Part shown: positions 54,444-64,000 of the stretch, one piece after another | Layout: the number at the start of each line of letters is the position of its first letter | Numbering within the stretch: the first letter of the stretch is position 1 | Assembly: GCF_002000985.1 (NCBI RefSeq) | Contig: NZ_CP018822.1 | Coordinates: 1,382,001-1,446,000 of the forward strand | Direction: 5' to 3' | DNA length: 64,000 bases | From: Streptococcus gallolyticus subsp. gallolyticus DSM 16831 | Lineage (GTDB): Bacteria; Bacillota; Bacilli; Lactobacillales; Streptococcaceae | Position numbers and translations under genes: made by a program | The notes under the pieces: generated by a model | Database searches by the model: none | Told to the model about the DNA's origin: nothing | Seen by the model: only the letters and a program-made list of their open reading frames with translations

Positions 54444-55672
54444 TACTCGCTCACCTCTGATTCTTCTGCAGTGGCTGTATCATCAGAAGTAACATTGGAA
54501 ACTTTTTCACCATCTTTCAAACTGCTATCTGGGTTAGAAATAACGATTTGACCAACTTCTAAACCACTCAAGATTTCTTGTTGTTTGGCATCAGCGCTTC
54601 CAAGTGTTACCTCAATTTTACTTGCTTTTTGACTGTCCTTATCGTAAACCCAAACATAATTTTTATCACCTTCATTGACAACTGCATCAACTGGCACAAG
54701 TTTGTTTTTATTTTCATTAACAACTTCTACAGATACTGTGAATCCTTGTTGAAGATTAGAAATATCACCAGTCAAATCAACTTTGTAATCATAAGAAGCT
54801 GACCCTGAAGATGAACTTGAACCGCCTGTTCCAGATGAATCATCAGATTGATTTGGGTAGTTAGAAACGTATGAAATGGTACCAGTCCATTCTTGGTCTG
54901 GATAAACTTTAGATTTGATTTTGACATTTTGTCCTGTTTTGATATTAGCCAAATCATACTCAGTCAATGTTCCTTTGATTTGTAATTGACCTTCTGTCGC
55001 AACATGGACAAGCGTTTGGCTATTTTTAGATGATGGGTCAATGTCATTATTGACTTCAACAACTGTACCAGACACATCACTCACAATAACGGTTTCGTTT
55101 AGAGCTTGTTGTGCTTTATTAACCTCAGCTTGTGCATCTGCATAAGAATCATTTAAATCTTGCAATTGTTGATTGTATTGTGCATTCTCTTGAGCTGTTG
55201 GTGGTGTTGTAACAGTTGTTTCTTCGCCAGTTTCTTCATCGGTCGTTGTCGATGTTGTTGGTAGATTACCATAAGTTTTAAGGTAATTAATCTGACGTCC
55301 AACCTTATTTAAATTACGAACAGCTGTGTCATAAGCTGCTTGGGCTGTTGTAGTGTCGTATTGAACCAATTGTTGACCAGTAGTAATTTGGTCACCTACT
55401 GACACCGTTGGTCTAGCTTCAGTTCCTTTACTGCTGTCATAATAAACGTATTGTTCTTGGAAAGCTTTAACTGTACCAGTCAACAAAGTTGATGATGAAA
55501 TGGTACCCTCTGTTACAGCTGTAGTATCGTAGGTTGTTTCAACGGTTGACTCTGATGTTTTGGTTTGTTGCCACCAAAGCAGAGCTGCACCTGCAACGAC
55601 AAAACAAGCTGCCGCAGCTCCAATAATCCCTTTAGTCTTTTTAGACATTTTCGCTTTACTTCTTCTAGGCAT
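54443..55672 (-). CDS. MacA-like membrane-fusion (HlyD-family) adaptor
   Basis: 409 residues from the ATG at 55672 (AGAGGAAG site). One N-terminal helix (about 15-35) then biotinyl-lipoyl halves (GTVKAFQEQYVYYDSSKG; VVSDVSG-like strand near 200) split by a coiled-coil hairpin (about 110-185) that contains a Thr/Glu-rich insert (TSTTTDEETGEETTVTTPP). It has a Ser/Gly-rich loop (GTGGSSSSSGSAS) and an acidic C-terminus. In Gram-positives these adaptors hold the permease and project through the wall; the Thr- and Ser-rich stretches are unusual and may be modified or act as spacers. Confidence 0.87.
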   Translation of the reverse strand: MPRRSKAKMSKKTKGIIGAAAACFVVAGAALLWWQQTKTSESTVETTYDTTAVTEGTISSSTLLTGTVKAFQEQYVYYDSSKGTEARPTVSVGDQITTGQQLVQYDTTTAQAAYDTAVRNLNKVGRQINYLKTYGNLPTTSTTTDEETGEETTVTTPPTAQENAQYNQQLQDLNDSYADAQAEVNKAQQALNETVIVSDVSGTVVEVNNDIDPSSKNSQTLVHVATEGQLQIKGTLTEYDLANIKTGQNVKIKSKVYPDQEWTGTISYVSNYPNQSDDSSGTGGSSSSSGSASYDYKVDLTGDISNLQQGFTVSVEVVNENKNKLVPVDAVVNEGDKNYVWVYDKDSQKASKIEVTLGSADAKQQEILSGLEVGQIVISNPDSSLKDGEKVSNVTSDDTATAEESEVSE

Positions 55673-55719
55673 AATCTTCCTCTTTTTCTTTTGTATAGTT
55701 GTATTGTTGCGATAAGACA

Positions 55720-55748
55720 ATTATACGTTTTTGGCATTTTACTGTCAA
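55720..55748 (-). promoter_or_regulatory. Promoter of the MacAB-like operon
   Basis: Consensus -35 TTGACA (55743-55748) and -10 TATAAT (55720-55725), 17-bp spacer. Just downstream TATAnTTGT...ACAAnTATA forms a dyad that may be an operator. Confidence 0.85.
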
Positions 55749-55865
55749 GAATAAAATGTAAAAACCATCTTTCATATTTATTATAAGAAAAACAGCTCTC
55801 AATAACCTTACAGTTTTGTAAGTAGAAATTTTGAGGCTCTTTGATAGTGAAAATTTATGGCTAAA

Positions 55866-55894
55866 CAAAAGAAACTGAGCGTTGGCTCAGCTTC
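55866..55894 (-). terminator. Terminator of the pyr operon
   Basis: Stem AGAAGCTGAGC / GCTCAGTTTCT with loop CAAC and TTTTG on the minus strand, 25 bases after the carB stop. Confidence 0.8.
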
Positions 55895-55916
55895 TTATTT
55901 CTATAATTTGAATATA

Positions 55917-58900
55917 TTAGATAGCTTGTGTTGTGAATCCACGACTTTCAAGGACACGAATCATAGCATCTGCTGTATCGAGTGCGGTAAAGAGAGGAAT
56001 ACCGTGTTCAATAGCAGAGCTACGAATTGTTGCACCATCTTCGTCAAGCGTACGTTTTGTACCAACGGTATTGACGATAGCTTGAACTTTTCCAGTGCGA
56101 ACAAGGGCTGGAATATCGTTCTCATCATCTTCGCCAAGTTTATTGACAATCGTTGACATCAAACCATTCTCAGCAAAATATTTGGCTGTGCCTTGTGTAG
56201 CAAAAATACTGTATCCGATATTAGCAAAACGTTTCGCCAAACCAAGCGCTTCTTCTTTTGTATCATCGGAAACTGTGAAAACAACATTACCAAATGATGG
56301 CAAATGGAAGTATGAAGCTTCAAAGGCTTTGTAAAGAGCTTTTTCAAGTGTTTGGTCTGACCCCATAACTTCACCTGTTGATTTCATCTCGGGACCAAGG
56401 AGACTATCAACCTTAGCTAATTTTGTGAATGAGAAGACTGGTGCTTTCACATGCACATAATCAGATTCTGGGTAAAGGCCATCTTCATATCCAAGGTCAG
56501 CAAGAGTTTGTCCAAGAATCAATTTCGTTGCAACTTGTGCCATAGGAATGTTAGTCACTTTAGACAAGAATGGCACCGTACGACTAGCACGAGGGTTAAC
56601 TTCGATAACGTAAACTGTTTCATCTTTGATAACAAATTGAATGTTCATCATACCAAAACAGTTCAATCCAATCGCCAAACGTTTTGTGTAATCAGCAATT
56701 GTATCTTGGATTTTCTTAGATAATGTTTGAGGTGGGTAAACTGCCATTGAGTCACCTGAGTGAACCCCTGCACGTTCGATGTGTTCCATGATTCCTGGAA
56801 TAAGCACATCTTTACCGTCAGAAATCGCATCTACTTCACATTCACGACCAACGATATATGAGTCAACAAGGACTGGGTGGTCTGGACTAGCTTTAACAGC
56901 TGTACGCATGTAAGAACGAAGATCTTCTTCATTTTCTACGATTTCCATAGCACGTCCGCCAAGTACGTATGATGGACGAACAAGAACTGGGAAGCCAATC
57001 TTACGCGCAGCTTCAACCGCCTCTTCTTCATTTGTTGCAGTTTGTCCTGGTGGTTGCGGAATATCCAATTCTTTCAAAGCTTGCTCAAAGAGGTCACGGT
57101 CTTCAGCACGGTCAAGGTCAGCAACTTGTGTACCAAGGATAGTAACACCAGCTTTTGACAATGGTTCTGCCAAATTGATAGCTGTTTGACCACCGAATTG
57201 CACGATAACACCTTTTGGTTGTTCGAGTTCGATAACATTCATAACATCTTCGAATGTTAATGGCTCGAAGTAAAGTTTATCAGAGATTGAGAAATCTGTT
57301 GATACCGTTTCTGGATTTGAGTTCATGATAATGGCTTCATATCCAGCTGCTTGAATGGCTTTAACTGAGTGAACAGTGGCATAGTCAAATTCAACCCCTT
57401 GCCCAATACGAATTGGACCTGAACCAAGAACGATGATAGATTCTTTATCAGATTTGACTGATTCATTTTCCCATTCATATGTTGAATAGAAATATGGTGT
57501 TGCTGATTCAAACTCAGCTGCACACGTGTCAACCATTTTATAAACTGGAATGATTTTATTTTCAGTACGAATGGCACGCACGTCATCGGCAGTCATGTTC
57601 CAAAGCTCTGCAATTTTACGGTCAGCAAAACCATTGCGTTTAGCTTCTTTCAGAACAGCGATATCTCCGACATGACTTACTAACTCTTGTTCCAGTTCAA
57701 AGATGTGGAGCAATTTATCAAGGAAGAAAAGGTCGATTTTTGTTAGTTTAGATAGTTCTTCGATAGTGTATCCACGGCGGATGGCTTCAGAAAGGTAGAA
57801 CAGACGGTCATCTTGCGCACGAACAATCTTATTAACCAATTCGTCGTCTGAAACTTCTGCCAAATCAGCCATTTCATTGTGGTAAACACCGATTTCGAGT
57901 GAACGACAAGCTTTCAAAAGCGATTCTTCGATATTACGACCGATAGCCATAACCTCACCAGTCGCTTTCATTTGTGTTCCCAGACGACGTTCACCATTTT
58001 CAAACTTATCAAATGGGAAACGTGGAATTTTGGCAACCACATAGTCAAGAGCTGGTTCAAACATAGCATATGTTGTTCCAGTAACTGGGTTAACCATTTC
58101 ATCAAGGGTCAAACCAACGGCAATTTTGGCAGCCAATTTCGCGATTGGGTAACCCGTTGCTTTTGAGGCAAGGGCTGATGAACGTGACACACGTGGGTTA
58201 ACTTCGATAACATAATATTTGAAGCTATTTGGGTCAAGAGCAAGCTGAACGTTACATCCTCCTTCGATTTTAAGGGCACGAATAATGCTCAAACTTGCAT
58301 CACGCAACATTTGGTTTTCAATGTCTGAAAGAGTTTGTGTTGGTGCAAATACGATTGAGTCCCCAGTGTGGATACCAACTGGGTCGAAGTTTTCCATATT
58401 ACAAACCACAAGGGCGTTGTCGGCAGCATCACGCATAACTTCGTATTCGATTTCTTTGAATCCTGCAATAGAACGTTCAATCAAACATTGCGTTACTGGT
58501 GATAATTTCAAACCATTTTCAGCGATTTCACGAAGTTCTTCTTCGTTATCACACATACCGCCACCTGTACCCCCGAGGGTAAAGGCAGGACGTACGATAA
58601 CTGGATAACCAATTGATTCTGCAAAGGCAACTGCTTCATCAACGGTATTGACGATTTCAGATTCTGGAATTGGTTGATTGAGATCTTCCATTAATTGTTT
58701 GAAAAGGTCACGGTCCTCAGCCTGATCAATCGCTGATAGCTTTGTACCTAGTAACTCAACACCAAGTTCATCAAGGATTCCAGCTCTTGACAACTCCATT
58801 GCCATATTAAGACCAGTTTGTCCTCCCAATGTTGGAAGAAGCGCATCTGGACGTTCTTTGCGGATAATACGTGTGACAAACTCGAGTGTCAACGGTTCGA

Positions 58901-59096
58901 TATAAACCTGATCTGCGATTTCTTTATCTGTCATGATTGTCGCTGGGTTTGAGTTAACAAGAACAACGCTGTACCCTTCTTCTTTAAGGGCAAGACAAGC
59001 TTGTGTTCCTGCATAGTCAAATTCAGCTGCCTGACCAATAATAATCGGACCAGAACCAATCACCATAATTTTTTTAATATCTGTACGTTTTGGCAT
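55917..59096 (-). CDS. carB: Carbamoyl-phosphate synthase large chain
   Basis: 1059 residues, normal for Gram-positive CarB. Two homologous ATP-grasp halves ([20 protein letters not shown] near the start, [20 protein letters not shown] at about 556) and a C-terminal MGS-like allosteric domain. It makes carbamoyl phosphate from bicarbonate, ATP and the ammonia passed from CarA. The ATG at 59096 is the conserved start but has no good ribosome-binding site; a strong AAAGGAG lies about 130 bases upstream. The 168-bp gap from carA contains a PyrR-like hairpin. Confidence 0.97.
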   Translation of the reverse strand: MPKRTDIKKIMVIGSGPIIIGQAAEFDYAGTQACLALKEEGYSVVLVNSNPATIMTDKEIADQVYIEPLTLEFVTRIIRKERPDALLPTLGGQTGLNMAMELSRAGILDELGVELLGTKLSAIDQAEDRDLFKQLMEDLNQPIPESEIVNTVDEAVAFAESIGYPVIVRPAFTLGGTGGGMCDNEEELREIAENGLKLSPVTQCLIERSIAGFKEIEYEVMRDAADNALVVCNMENFDPVGIHTGDSIVFAPTQTLSDIENQMLRDASLSIIRALKIEGGCNVQLALDPNSFKYYVIEVNPRVSRSSALASKATGYPIAKLAAKIAVGLTLDEMVNPVTGTTYAMFEPALDYVVAKIPRFPFDKFENGERRLGTQMKATGEVMAIGRNIEESLLKACRSLEIGVYHNEMADLAEVSDDELVNKIVRAQDDRLFYLSEAIRRGYTIEELSKLTKIDLFFLDKLLHIFELEQELVSHVGDIAVLKEAKRNGFADRKIAELWNMTADDVRAIRTENKIIPVYKMVDTCAAEFESATPYFYSTYEWENESVKSDKESIIVLGSGPIRIGQGVEFDYATVHSVKAIQAAGYEAIIMNSNPETVSTDFSISDKLYFEPLTFEDVMNVIELEQPKGVIVQFGGQTAINLAEPLSKAGVTILGTQVADLDRAEDRDLFEQALKELDIPQPPGQTATNEEEAVEAARKIGFPVLVRPSYVLGGRAMEIVENEEDLRSYMRTAVKASPDHPVLVDSYIVGRECEVDAISDGKDVLIPGIMEHIERAGVHSGDSMAVYPPQTLSKKIQDTIADYTKRLAIGLNCFGMMNIQFVIKDETVYVIEVNPRASRTVPFLSKVTNIPMAQVATKLILGQTLADLGYEDGLYPESDYVHVKAPVFSFTKLAKVDSLLGPEMKSTGEVMGSDQTLEKALYKAFEASYFHLPSFGNVVFTVSDDTKEEALGLAKRFANIGYSIFATQGTAKYFAENGLMSTIVNKLGEDDENDIPALVRTGKVQAIVNTVGTKRTLDEDGATIRSSAIEHGIPLFTALDTADAMIRVLESRGFTTQAI

Positions 59097-59239
59097 AATC
59101 TATGATACAAAGCCAAACAAGTAATAAAAACCACGATAACATCTATTTCTAAAGATTATCTTTTGGCGCAGCTTGTATGGCTTGTTCAAATCAGCTCATT
59201 AGCCAATCTGAACGATGTATCTTCTCCTTTCTATATTAT

Positions 59240-59257
59240 CTAACTCACGGATTAGAT
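59240..59257 (-). promoter_or_regulatory. PyrR-type hairpin upstream of carB
   Basis: On the minus strand TCTAAT-CCGTGA-GTTAGA (59257-59240), a stem with the CNGNGA hexaloop of PyrR-binding RNA, 9 bases before an AAAGGAG at 59225-59231. It has the same loop as the pyrR-leader and carA sites. Confidence 0.55.
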
Positions 59258-59264
59258 TTAAATA

Positions 59265-60353
59265 TTAGTTACGAGCTTTTTCAGCTTGAAAAGCGTCAAT
59301 CAATTCAAGGAAGTCATCAAAAAGATAACTTGCATCATGTGGACCTGGCGCAGCATCTGGGTGGAATTGCACTGAAAAGGCTGGGAAGTCACGGTGACGA
59401 ACACCTTCAACAGATTTATCATTGATTTCTTCATGCGTCACCATCAGACAATCAGGAAGAGTATCACGGTCAACGGCATAACCATGGTTCTGACTTGTAA
59501 AATCAATACGTCCCGTTGCAATTTCACGAACAGCGTGGTTAAATCCACGGTGACCAAATTTCATTTTGTAAGTTGTCGCACCATTAGCCAAGCTGAACAA
59601 TTGATGTCCCATACAGATACCGAAGATTGGAATTTTGCCTTGAACACCACGAATCATGTCAAGAGCTTCTGGAACATCTTCTGGGTTACCTGGACCATTT
59701 GATAACATGACGCCGTCAGGATTCAAGTGAAGAATTTCTTCAGCCGTAATATTATAAGGAACAACGGTCACATTGCAATCACGTTTTGAAAATTCACGTA
59801 GGATAGAATGTTTCAATCCAAAATCAACCAAGACGATATTTTTACCAACACCTGGTGCTGGGTAAGCCGTTTTTGTTGAAACTTGTTCGATGTTATTTGT
59901 TGGTAAAACTGTTGCTTGTAATTGCACTTGCAAATGTTCGATAGAATCACCACCACTAGCAAGTGTAGCTTTCATTGTCCCGTGTTTACGGATAATTTTT
60001 GTCAAAGCACGTGTATCAATTCCTGAAATTCCTGGAATATTTTTTGCTTTCAAAAACTCGTCCAAAGTCATTTGATTACGCCAATTGTTTGCGCGACGTG
60101 CATTTTCAGAAACGACGACACCTTTACAAGTTGGTGTGATTGATTCATAGTCATCTCGATTAATACCGTAATTACCAACCAACGGGTAAGTAAAAGTCAA
60201 GATTTGACCATTATAAGATTGGTCTGTGATAGATTCTTGATAACCTGTCATACCAGTGTTAAAAACAATCTCACCTGTTACATCAAGGTCAGCTCCAAAA
60301 GCTTTTCCTTCAAAAATTGTTCCATCTTCTAAAATTAAAAGTCTTTTTGCCAT
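59265..60353 (-). CDS. carA: Carbamoyl-phosphate synthase small chain
   Basis: 362 residues. N-terminal CPSase domain, then class I glutamine amidotransferase with catalytic Cys in [10 protein letters not shown] (about 242) and the His-Glu pair in [12 protein letters not shown]. It releases ammonia from glutamine for CarB. GAGAGG site 8 bases before the ATG, and a PyrR-type hairpin 5 bases before that site. Follows pyrB. Confidence 0.97.
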   Translation of the reverse strand: MAKRLLILEDGTIFEGKAFGADLDVTGEIVFNTGMTGYQESITDQSYNGQILTFTYPLVGNYGINRDDYESITPTCKGVVVSENARRANNWRNQMTLDEFLKAKNIPGISGIDTRALTKIIRKHGTMKATLASGGDSIEHLQVQLQATVLPTNNIEQVSTKTAYPAPGVGKNIVLVDFGLKHSILREFSKRDCNVTVVPYNITAEEILHLNPDGVMLSNGPGNPEDVPEALDMIRGVQGKIPIFGICMGHQLFSLANGATTYKMKFGHRGFNHAVREIATGRIDFTSQNHGYAVDRDTLPDCLMVTHEEINDKSVEGVRHRDFPAFSVQFHPDAAPGPHDASYLFDDFLELIDAFQAEKARN

Positions 60354-60370
60354 TTTTATTCCTCTCGTTT

Positions 60371-60384
60371 GCTCTCACGGGAGC
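60371..60384 (-). promoter_or_regulatory. PyrR-type hairpin upstream of carA
   Basis: GCTC-CCGTGA-GAGC on the minus strand, with the CNGNGA hexaloop, just 4 bases upstream of the carA ribosome-binding site. No terminator follows, so control, if real, would be translational. Confidence 0.6.
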
Positions 60385-60431
60385 ACTTTAACGTTTATTA
60401 GCAGACACTTCAAACTAAAGTAAGTTATTCA

Positions 60432-61358
60432 TTAAGCTTTGCCGTTCAGCACAGCTTCTAGAATTGCCATTCGTACAAAAACACCATTTTGCATTTGTGT
60501 TGCAATTCGTGATTTAGGCGCTTCTACCAATTGATCTGCAATTTCCACATCACGATTGACTGGTGCAGGGTGCATGATAATCGCAGAAGTTTTCATTTTT
60601 TCATAACGTTCGGCAGTTAAACCGTATGTCTTATGATAGGTTTCCTTTGAAAAACCACGCTCGCTATCATGGCGTTCATGTTGAACACGAAGCATCATCA
60701 TGACATCCACCTTATCAACAATATCATCGATTGCAACGTATTTTCCATAAACATCAAATTCACTTGAATACCATTGTTCTGGACCAGCAAAATATAATTC
60801 TGCTCCGAGACGTTTTAGAATTTGCATGTTTGATTTTGCCACACGTGAATGGGTAATATCACCAACGATAGCTACTTTTAGATTTTCAAAGCCACCAAAC
60901 TCTTCATAAATCGTCATTAAATCCAACAGACATTGGCTTGGATGTTGACCTGAACCGTCACCACCATTCACAATTGCTGTTTGAATTGTTCGACTATCAA
61001 TTAATTCTTTGTAGTAATCTTCCATTGAATGGCGAATCACACAAATGTCAATTCCCAAAGAACTCATCGTCAAAATAGTATCATACAAAGTCTCACCTTT
61101 GTTCACTGAACTTGTTTTAGCGTCAAATTCAATGACATCCAATCCAAGTTTCCTTTCAGCAACTTCAAAAGACTTATGCGTACGCGTTGACGGTTCAAAG
61201 AAAAGATTTGCCGCAAAATACTGCCTATCTAAACTAAAGTCTGCTTTATTTGTTTTAAACGCCATACCACGTCTAATCAAGCCAAGCACTTCTTCGTTTG
61301 ATAATGTTTCCATAGTCACTAAATGTTTTAGTGAAACAACGCCATCTGTAACTGCCAT
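60432..61358 (-). CDS. pyrB: Aspartate carbamoyltransferase catalytic chain
   Basis: 308 residues. Carbamoyl-phosphate motif [13 protein letters not shown] (about 53-65), HPSQCLLD (about 139) and the aspartate loop [11 protein letters not shown]. It makes N-carbamoyl-aspartate. The gene starts 4 bp after pyrP. Confidence 0.97.
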   Translation of the reverse strand: MAVTDGVVSLKHLVTMETLSNEEVLGLIRRGMAFKTNKADFSLDRQYFAANLFFEPSTRTHKSFEVAERKLGLDVIEFDAKTSSVNKGETLYDTILTMSSLGIDICVIRHSMEDYYKELIDSRTIQTAIVNGGDGSGQHPSQCLLDLMTIYEEFGGFENLKVAIVGDITHSRVAKSNMQILKRLGAELYFAGPEQWYSSEFDVYGKYVAIDDIVDKVDVMMMLRVQHERHDSERGFSKETYHKTYGLTAERYEKMKTSAIIMHPAPVNRDVEIADQLVEAPKSRIATQMQNGVFVRMAILEAVLNGKA

Positions 61359-61362
61359 TTTC

Positions 61363-62625
61363 TTAATCCTTTTCTGGAAGAATTTGATACAAAATGATAC
61401 CTAAAAGTGTTGAGAATGCGACACCTGTAATTTGTAAACCAGCAACTTGCAATGTTAAGCCACCAATACCAGATACCAAGATAACACTTGCAATCAAAAG
61501 ATTTTTCTTATTATCAAAATCAATTTTATTTTCAACTAAGATTTTAAGACCACTTGAGGCGATAACACCAAAGAGGGCAATTGAAATCCCACCGATAACT
61601 GGTGTAGGGATTGAAGAAAGCAAAGCTGAAATTTTTCCGATAAAGCTCATCACTACTGCAATCACAGCTGCCCCAGCAATAACATAAACTGAGTAAATCT
61701 TATTAAGTGCCATAACACCAATGTTTTCACCGTAAGATGTTACTGGTGGAGCACCAAAGAAACCAGCGATAATTTGTGCAATACCGTCACCTGTAAGGGT
61801 ACGGTCAAGCCCTGGGTCTTTAAAGAAGTCACGTCCTGTCAAACTATTAAGCACCATAACGTGACCAAAATGTTCAGTCATAGTAACAAAAGCAATTGGT
61901 GCCATTGTCAAAATCGCGCTTGGATAAAGTTTGAAGTGATAATCCACGAAAAGAATATCAAAACTTGGAACTTGGAACCAAGCTGATTTAGCAACATCTG
62001 ATAAGTCAACAATTGTTTGACCTGTTACTGCGCCAACAATCAAAGCGAAAATATAACCAACAATCAAACCAAGAAGGATTGGGATAACACCAATAATTTT
62101 CTTGCCATACATATTAAATAGAATAACAGCAAGGAGCGTTACCATACCAATCAACAGGTATGTGAAATTATATTCGCCATTTTTCAACATGACATCATCA
62201 ACAGCTGTTGTTGCAAGACTAAGTCCAATAACAATAATAATTGGACCAACCACGATTGGTGGAAGAACTTTATCAATCCAAGCATTTCCAGCAAATTTGA
62301 CAATCAAGGCAACGATTAAGTAAACTAGACCACCTGCGATTGCCCCTTGTGCTACTGCCGCAATACCATCGGTTTTCATTAGCATTTGCATGGTTGCAAT
62401 GTAAGCAAAACTTGACCCCATGTAAGCTGGGATTTTATATTTGGTTACTGTCAAATGTGCCAATGTTCCCAAACCACTTGAGAAAAGGGCGATTGCTGGG
62501 TCAATACCAACTAGAATTGGAACCAAAACCGTTGAGCCAAACATGGCAAATAAATGTTGGAATGATAGTCCAAACAACATCCCTGGTTTAGGCATATCAT
62601 GCACATCATATTTTACGTTTTCCAC
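61363..62625 (-). CDS. pyrP: Uracil permease (NCS2 family)
   Basis: 420 residues with about 14 membrane helices. NCS2 motifs are present, including the conserved helix-8 Glu in [10 protein letters not shown] (about 246) and the late [15 protein letters not shown]. It takes up uracil by proton symport. It lies between pyrR and pyrB, as in many Gram-positives, with a strong GAGGAGG site. Confidence 0.95.
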   Translation of the reverse strand: MENVKYDVHDMPKPGMLFGLSFQHLFAMFGSTVLVPILVGIDPAIALFSSGLGTLAHLTVTKYKIPAYMGSSFAYIATMQMLMKTDGIAAVAQGAIAGGLVYLIVALIVKFAGNAWIDKVLPPIVVGPIIIVIGLSLATTAVDDVMLKNGEYNFTYLLIGMVTLLAVILFNMYGKKIIGVIPILLGLIVGYIFALIVGAVTGQTIVDLSDVAKSAWFQVPSFDILFVDYHFKLYPSAILTMAPIAFVTMTEHFGHVMVLNSLTGRDFFKDPGLDRTLTGDGIAQIIAGFFGAPPVTSYGENIGVMALNKIYSVYVIAGAAVIAVVMSFIGKISALLSSIPTPVIGGISIALFGVIASSGLKILVENKIDFDNKKNLLIASVILVSGIGGLTLQVAGLQITGVAFSTLLGIILYQILPEKD

Positions 62626-62656
62626 TTTTTATCTTCCTCCTCAATTCTATAACTGC

Positions 62657-63178
62657 TTAGCTTGGATCAACAATGCTGACGCGATCTTTTCCATCTACTT
62701 CAATCACTTCAACAATAATTTCTTCCACAGCACTTGTTGGAATGTTTTTACCAACATAATCAGCACGAATTGGGAGTTCACGGTGACCACGGTCAACAAG
62801 TACAGCAAGGCTAACACGCGCTGGACGTCCAAGACTTACCAAGTTATCAATTGCTGCACGGATTGTACGTCCTGTATAAAGAACATCATCAACCAAAATC
62901 ACGTCTTTTCCAGTAATATCAACTGGCATATCAGTTGTATCTTCTTCGACTTTCATATCATCACGGAAAGGTTTGGTATCGAGTTCGCCAATTGGAATAT
63001 CAATTCCTTCCAATTGTTTCAAGCGATCTTGAATGCGGCGAGCGATAAAAACACCGCGTGTCTTAATTCCTGCGAGAACAATATTATCAAGATTTTTATT
63101 ACGCTCGATAATCTCATAAGTGATACGTGTAATCGCACGTTTCATTGTTACGTCATCAACAATTTCTTTTGTTTTCAT
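62657..63178 (-). CDS. pyrR: Bifunctional pyr operon regulator / uracil phosphoribosyltransferase PyrR
   Basis: 173 residues from the ATG at 63178 (GAGAGG site). The PRPP-binding loop [19 protein letters not shown] (about 94-112) and a basic RNA-binding face ([26 protein letters not shown]) are clear. With UMP bound it grips the leader hairpin and favours termination; it also has weak UPRTase activity. First gene of the operon, directly after the attenuator. Confidence 0.97.
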   Translation of the reverse strand: MKTKEIVDDVTMKRAITRITYEIIERNKNLDNIVLAGIKTRGVFIARRIQDRLKQLEGIDIPIGELDTKPFRDDMKVEEDTTDMPVDITGKDVILVDDVLYTGRTIRAAIDNLVSLGRPARVSLAVLVDRGHRELPIRADYVGKNIPTSAVEEIIVEVIEVDGKDRVSIVDPS

Positions 63179-63203
63179 AAAACAAACCTCTCTAATATAC
63201 AAA

Positions 63204-63303
63204 AAATCTCCTCGTTACCAAGGAGATTCCACAAAATATAGGTACAACTATGCCAGTTGCACACTTCTTTTACCGTTCTCTCCTTGCCTGCCTCACGGGA
63301 CAG
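63204..63303 (-). promoter_or_regulatory. PyrR-dependent attenuator in the pyr leader
   Basis: The PyrR-binding hairpin CTGTC-CCGTGA-GGCAG (63303-63288) contains the CNGNGA loop. Downstream is the terminator AATCTCCT / AGGAGATT plus T6 (63227-63204), ending 26 bases before the pyrR ATG. The region between can form a competing antiterminator. Standard anti-antiterminator logic: UMP-PyrR gives termination. Confidence 0.85.
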
Positions 63304-63330
63304 TATTAAAGGATAATATTTACTCTCTAT

Positions 63331-63359
63331 ATGATACCAAAACTATGATTATTTGACAA
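63331..63359 (-). promoter_or_regulatory. pyr operon promoter
   Basis: -35 TTGTCA (63354-63359), -10 TATCAT (63331-63336), 17-bp spacer. Confidence 0.75.
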
Positions 63360-63392
63360 GAGATTTACGATTATCTTTTACCAACTTTATAG

Positions 63393-63426
63393 CAAAAAAG
63401 CAGAATCTGGTCATCCAAACTCTGCT
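63393..63426 (-). terminator. Terminator of the pseudouridine synthase gene
   Basis: Stem AGCAGAGTTTGG / CCAGATTCTGCT with loop ATGA and T6 on the minus strand, just after the stop at 63433. Confidence 0.85.
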
Positions 63427-63432
63427 TTATCA

Positions 63433-64000
63433 TTAAGCTTTGCCATTTCTTAGATTTTCCAATGTCTCTTTAAAAATAGCTGGCGCTTCTGCCGTGAAAG
63501 TCAATGTTTCACCTGTTGTTGGATGAGTAAAACCAAGTGTTTGTGCATGTAAAAACTGACCATCGCCTTTTAATGTCTTACGTGGTCCATAAAGCGGATC
63601 ACCAGCAACAGGATGACCAATATACGCCATATGCACACGAATTTGGTGCGTACGCCCTGTTTCCAAAGTCAACTCAACCAACGTATAATTCCCAAAACGT
63701 TCCAAAACCTTAAAGTGAGTTACAGCGGGTTTGCCTTTTGCTGTCACAGCTTGTTTTTTACGGTCTTTTTCTGAACGTCCAATTGGCGCTTCAATGACAC
63801 CACGGTCATTTGGAATATTACCATGAACAATTGCAACGTATTTACGAAGTGATTTTTTATCTTTCAATTCTGCTGCAAGTGCGTTGTGAGCTTTATCATT
63901 TTTAGCAATCATCAACAAACCTGAAGTGTCTTTATCAATACGATGCACAATTCCTGGTCGAATCACACCGTTAATCGAAGATAAATCTTTAATGTGGTAC
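63433..64000 (-). CDS. RluD-type ribosomal large subunit pseudouridine synthase (partial, N-terminus outside window)
   Basis: The frame stays open to the right edge; the last 189 codons are visible. The catalytic aspartate lies in VHRIDKDTSGLLMIAKN (RLD/RID motif), followed by RKYVAIVHG and the GRTHQIRVHMAYIGHP core. It isomerises uridines in 23S rRNA; the RluD branch (positions 1911/1915/1917) is the best guess. Usually preceded by an S4 domain and the lspA gene in streptococci, neither visible here. Confidence 0.9.
   Translation of the reverse strand, partial: YHIKDLSSINGVIRPGIVHRIDKDTSGLLMIAKNDKAHNALAAELKDKKSLRKYVAIVHGNIPNDRGVIEAPIGRSEKDRKKQAVTAKGKPAVTHFKVLERFGNYTLVELTLETGRTHQIRVHMAYIGHPVAGDPLYGPRKTLKGDGQFLHAQTLGFTHPTTGETLTFTAEAPAIFKETLENLRNGKA

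Noticed and set aside
62441..63241. 266-residue plus-strand ORF opposite pyrP/pyrR
   Set aside because: It is antisense to two clear genes and the pyr leader; its Asn/Cys/Phe-rich composition is that of a shadow frame.

Overview
The window is chromosomal DNA of a low-G+C Gram-positive coccus, almost certainly a Streptococcus. The rcrRPQ and relPRS stress loci, the rimM-trmD and rpsP-khpA blocks, the pyrR-pyrP-pyrB-carA-carB pyrimidine operon, the fruRKA operon and MET-box (MtaR/MetR-type) sites are all typical of that genus. The exact species is not proven; gene content fits the S. bovis/S. equinus complex best, and this is inference. Most genes lie on the minus strand in tight operons with 1-11 bp overlaps.

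Layout. 1-3.0 kb: partial uroporphyrinogen decarboxylase-family gene, a small membrane protein, a LysR regulator and an aldo/keto reductase. 3-5.7 kb: relPRS, a small (p)ppGpp synthetase with its two-component system. 5.8-10.2 kb: a MarR-controlled six-gene operon with an OpuC-type osmoprotectant ABC importer and an oxidoreductase. 10.4-14.5 kb: rcrRPQ, a MarR regulator and a heterodimeric ABC exporter whose promoter spacer is a 20-bp palindrome. 14.6-17.9 kb: deformylase-like protein, GNAT acetyltransferase, gdhA and a DUF308 membrane protein. 18-20.4 kb: queCDEF for preQ1 synthesis behind a probable preQ1-I riboswitch and terminator. 20.5-29.2 kb: a probable single operon of DUF1149, DegV, dapB, cca, an ABC-F ATPase and a second heterodimeric ABC exporter. 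29.3-31.1 kb: a TMEM175-family channel, a GH73 muralytic enzyme and a structured intergenic segment that may encode a noncoding RNA. 31.2-36.3 kb: a divergent DXS-like enzyme, a flavodoxin, an SDR and two aldo/keto reductases.

36.3-45.6 kb: a frameshifted ltrA-family gene, a bifunctional homocysteine methyltransferase/MTHFR gene, a frameshifted metE behind three MET boxes, and fruRKA with a cre site and phased operator repeats. 45.8-51.8 kb: flavodoxin/ferredoxin-NADP reductase, GrpB, trmD, rimM, tRNA-Glu, tRNA-Gln, an IS30-family remnant, khpA, rpsP, two unknown secreted proteins and an RsmJ-like methyltransferase. 51.8-55.7 kb: a VTT-domain membrane protein and a MacAB-like three-gene efflux system. 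55.9-63.4 kb: the pyr operon with three PyrR-type hairpins. 63.4-64 kb: a partial RluD-type pseudouridine synthase.

The most notable system is at 31-36 kb. Three transcription units (the DXS-like gene; the flavodoxin; akr-akr-sdr) each start from a promoter with a 19-bp spacer filled by a near-identical palindrome, the signature of a MerR-family activator. No MerR gene is in the window. The DXS-like enzyme lacks arginines of classical DXS in its acceptor-binding region, and streptococci make isoprenoids by the mevalonate route. Together this suggests a small electrophile- or aldehyde-responsive regulon that uses a repurposed thiamine-diphosphate enzyme.
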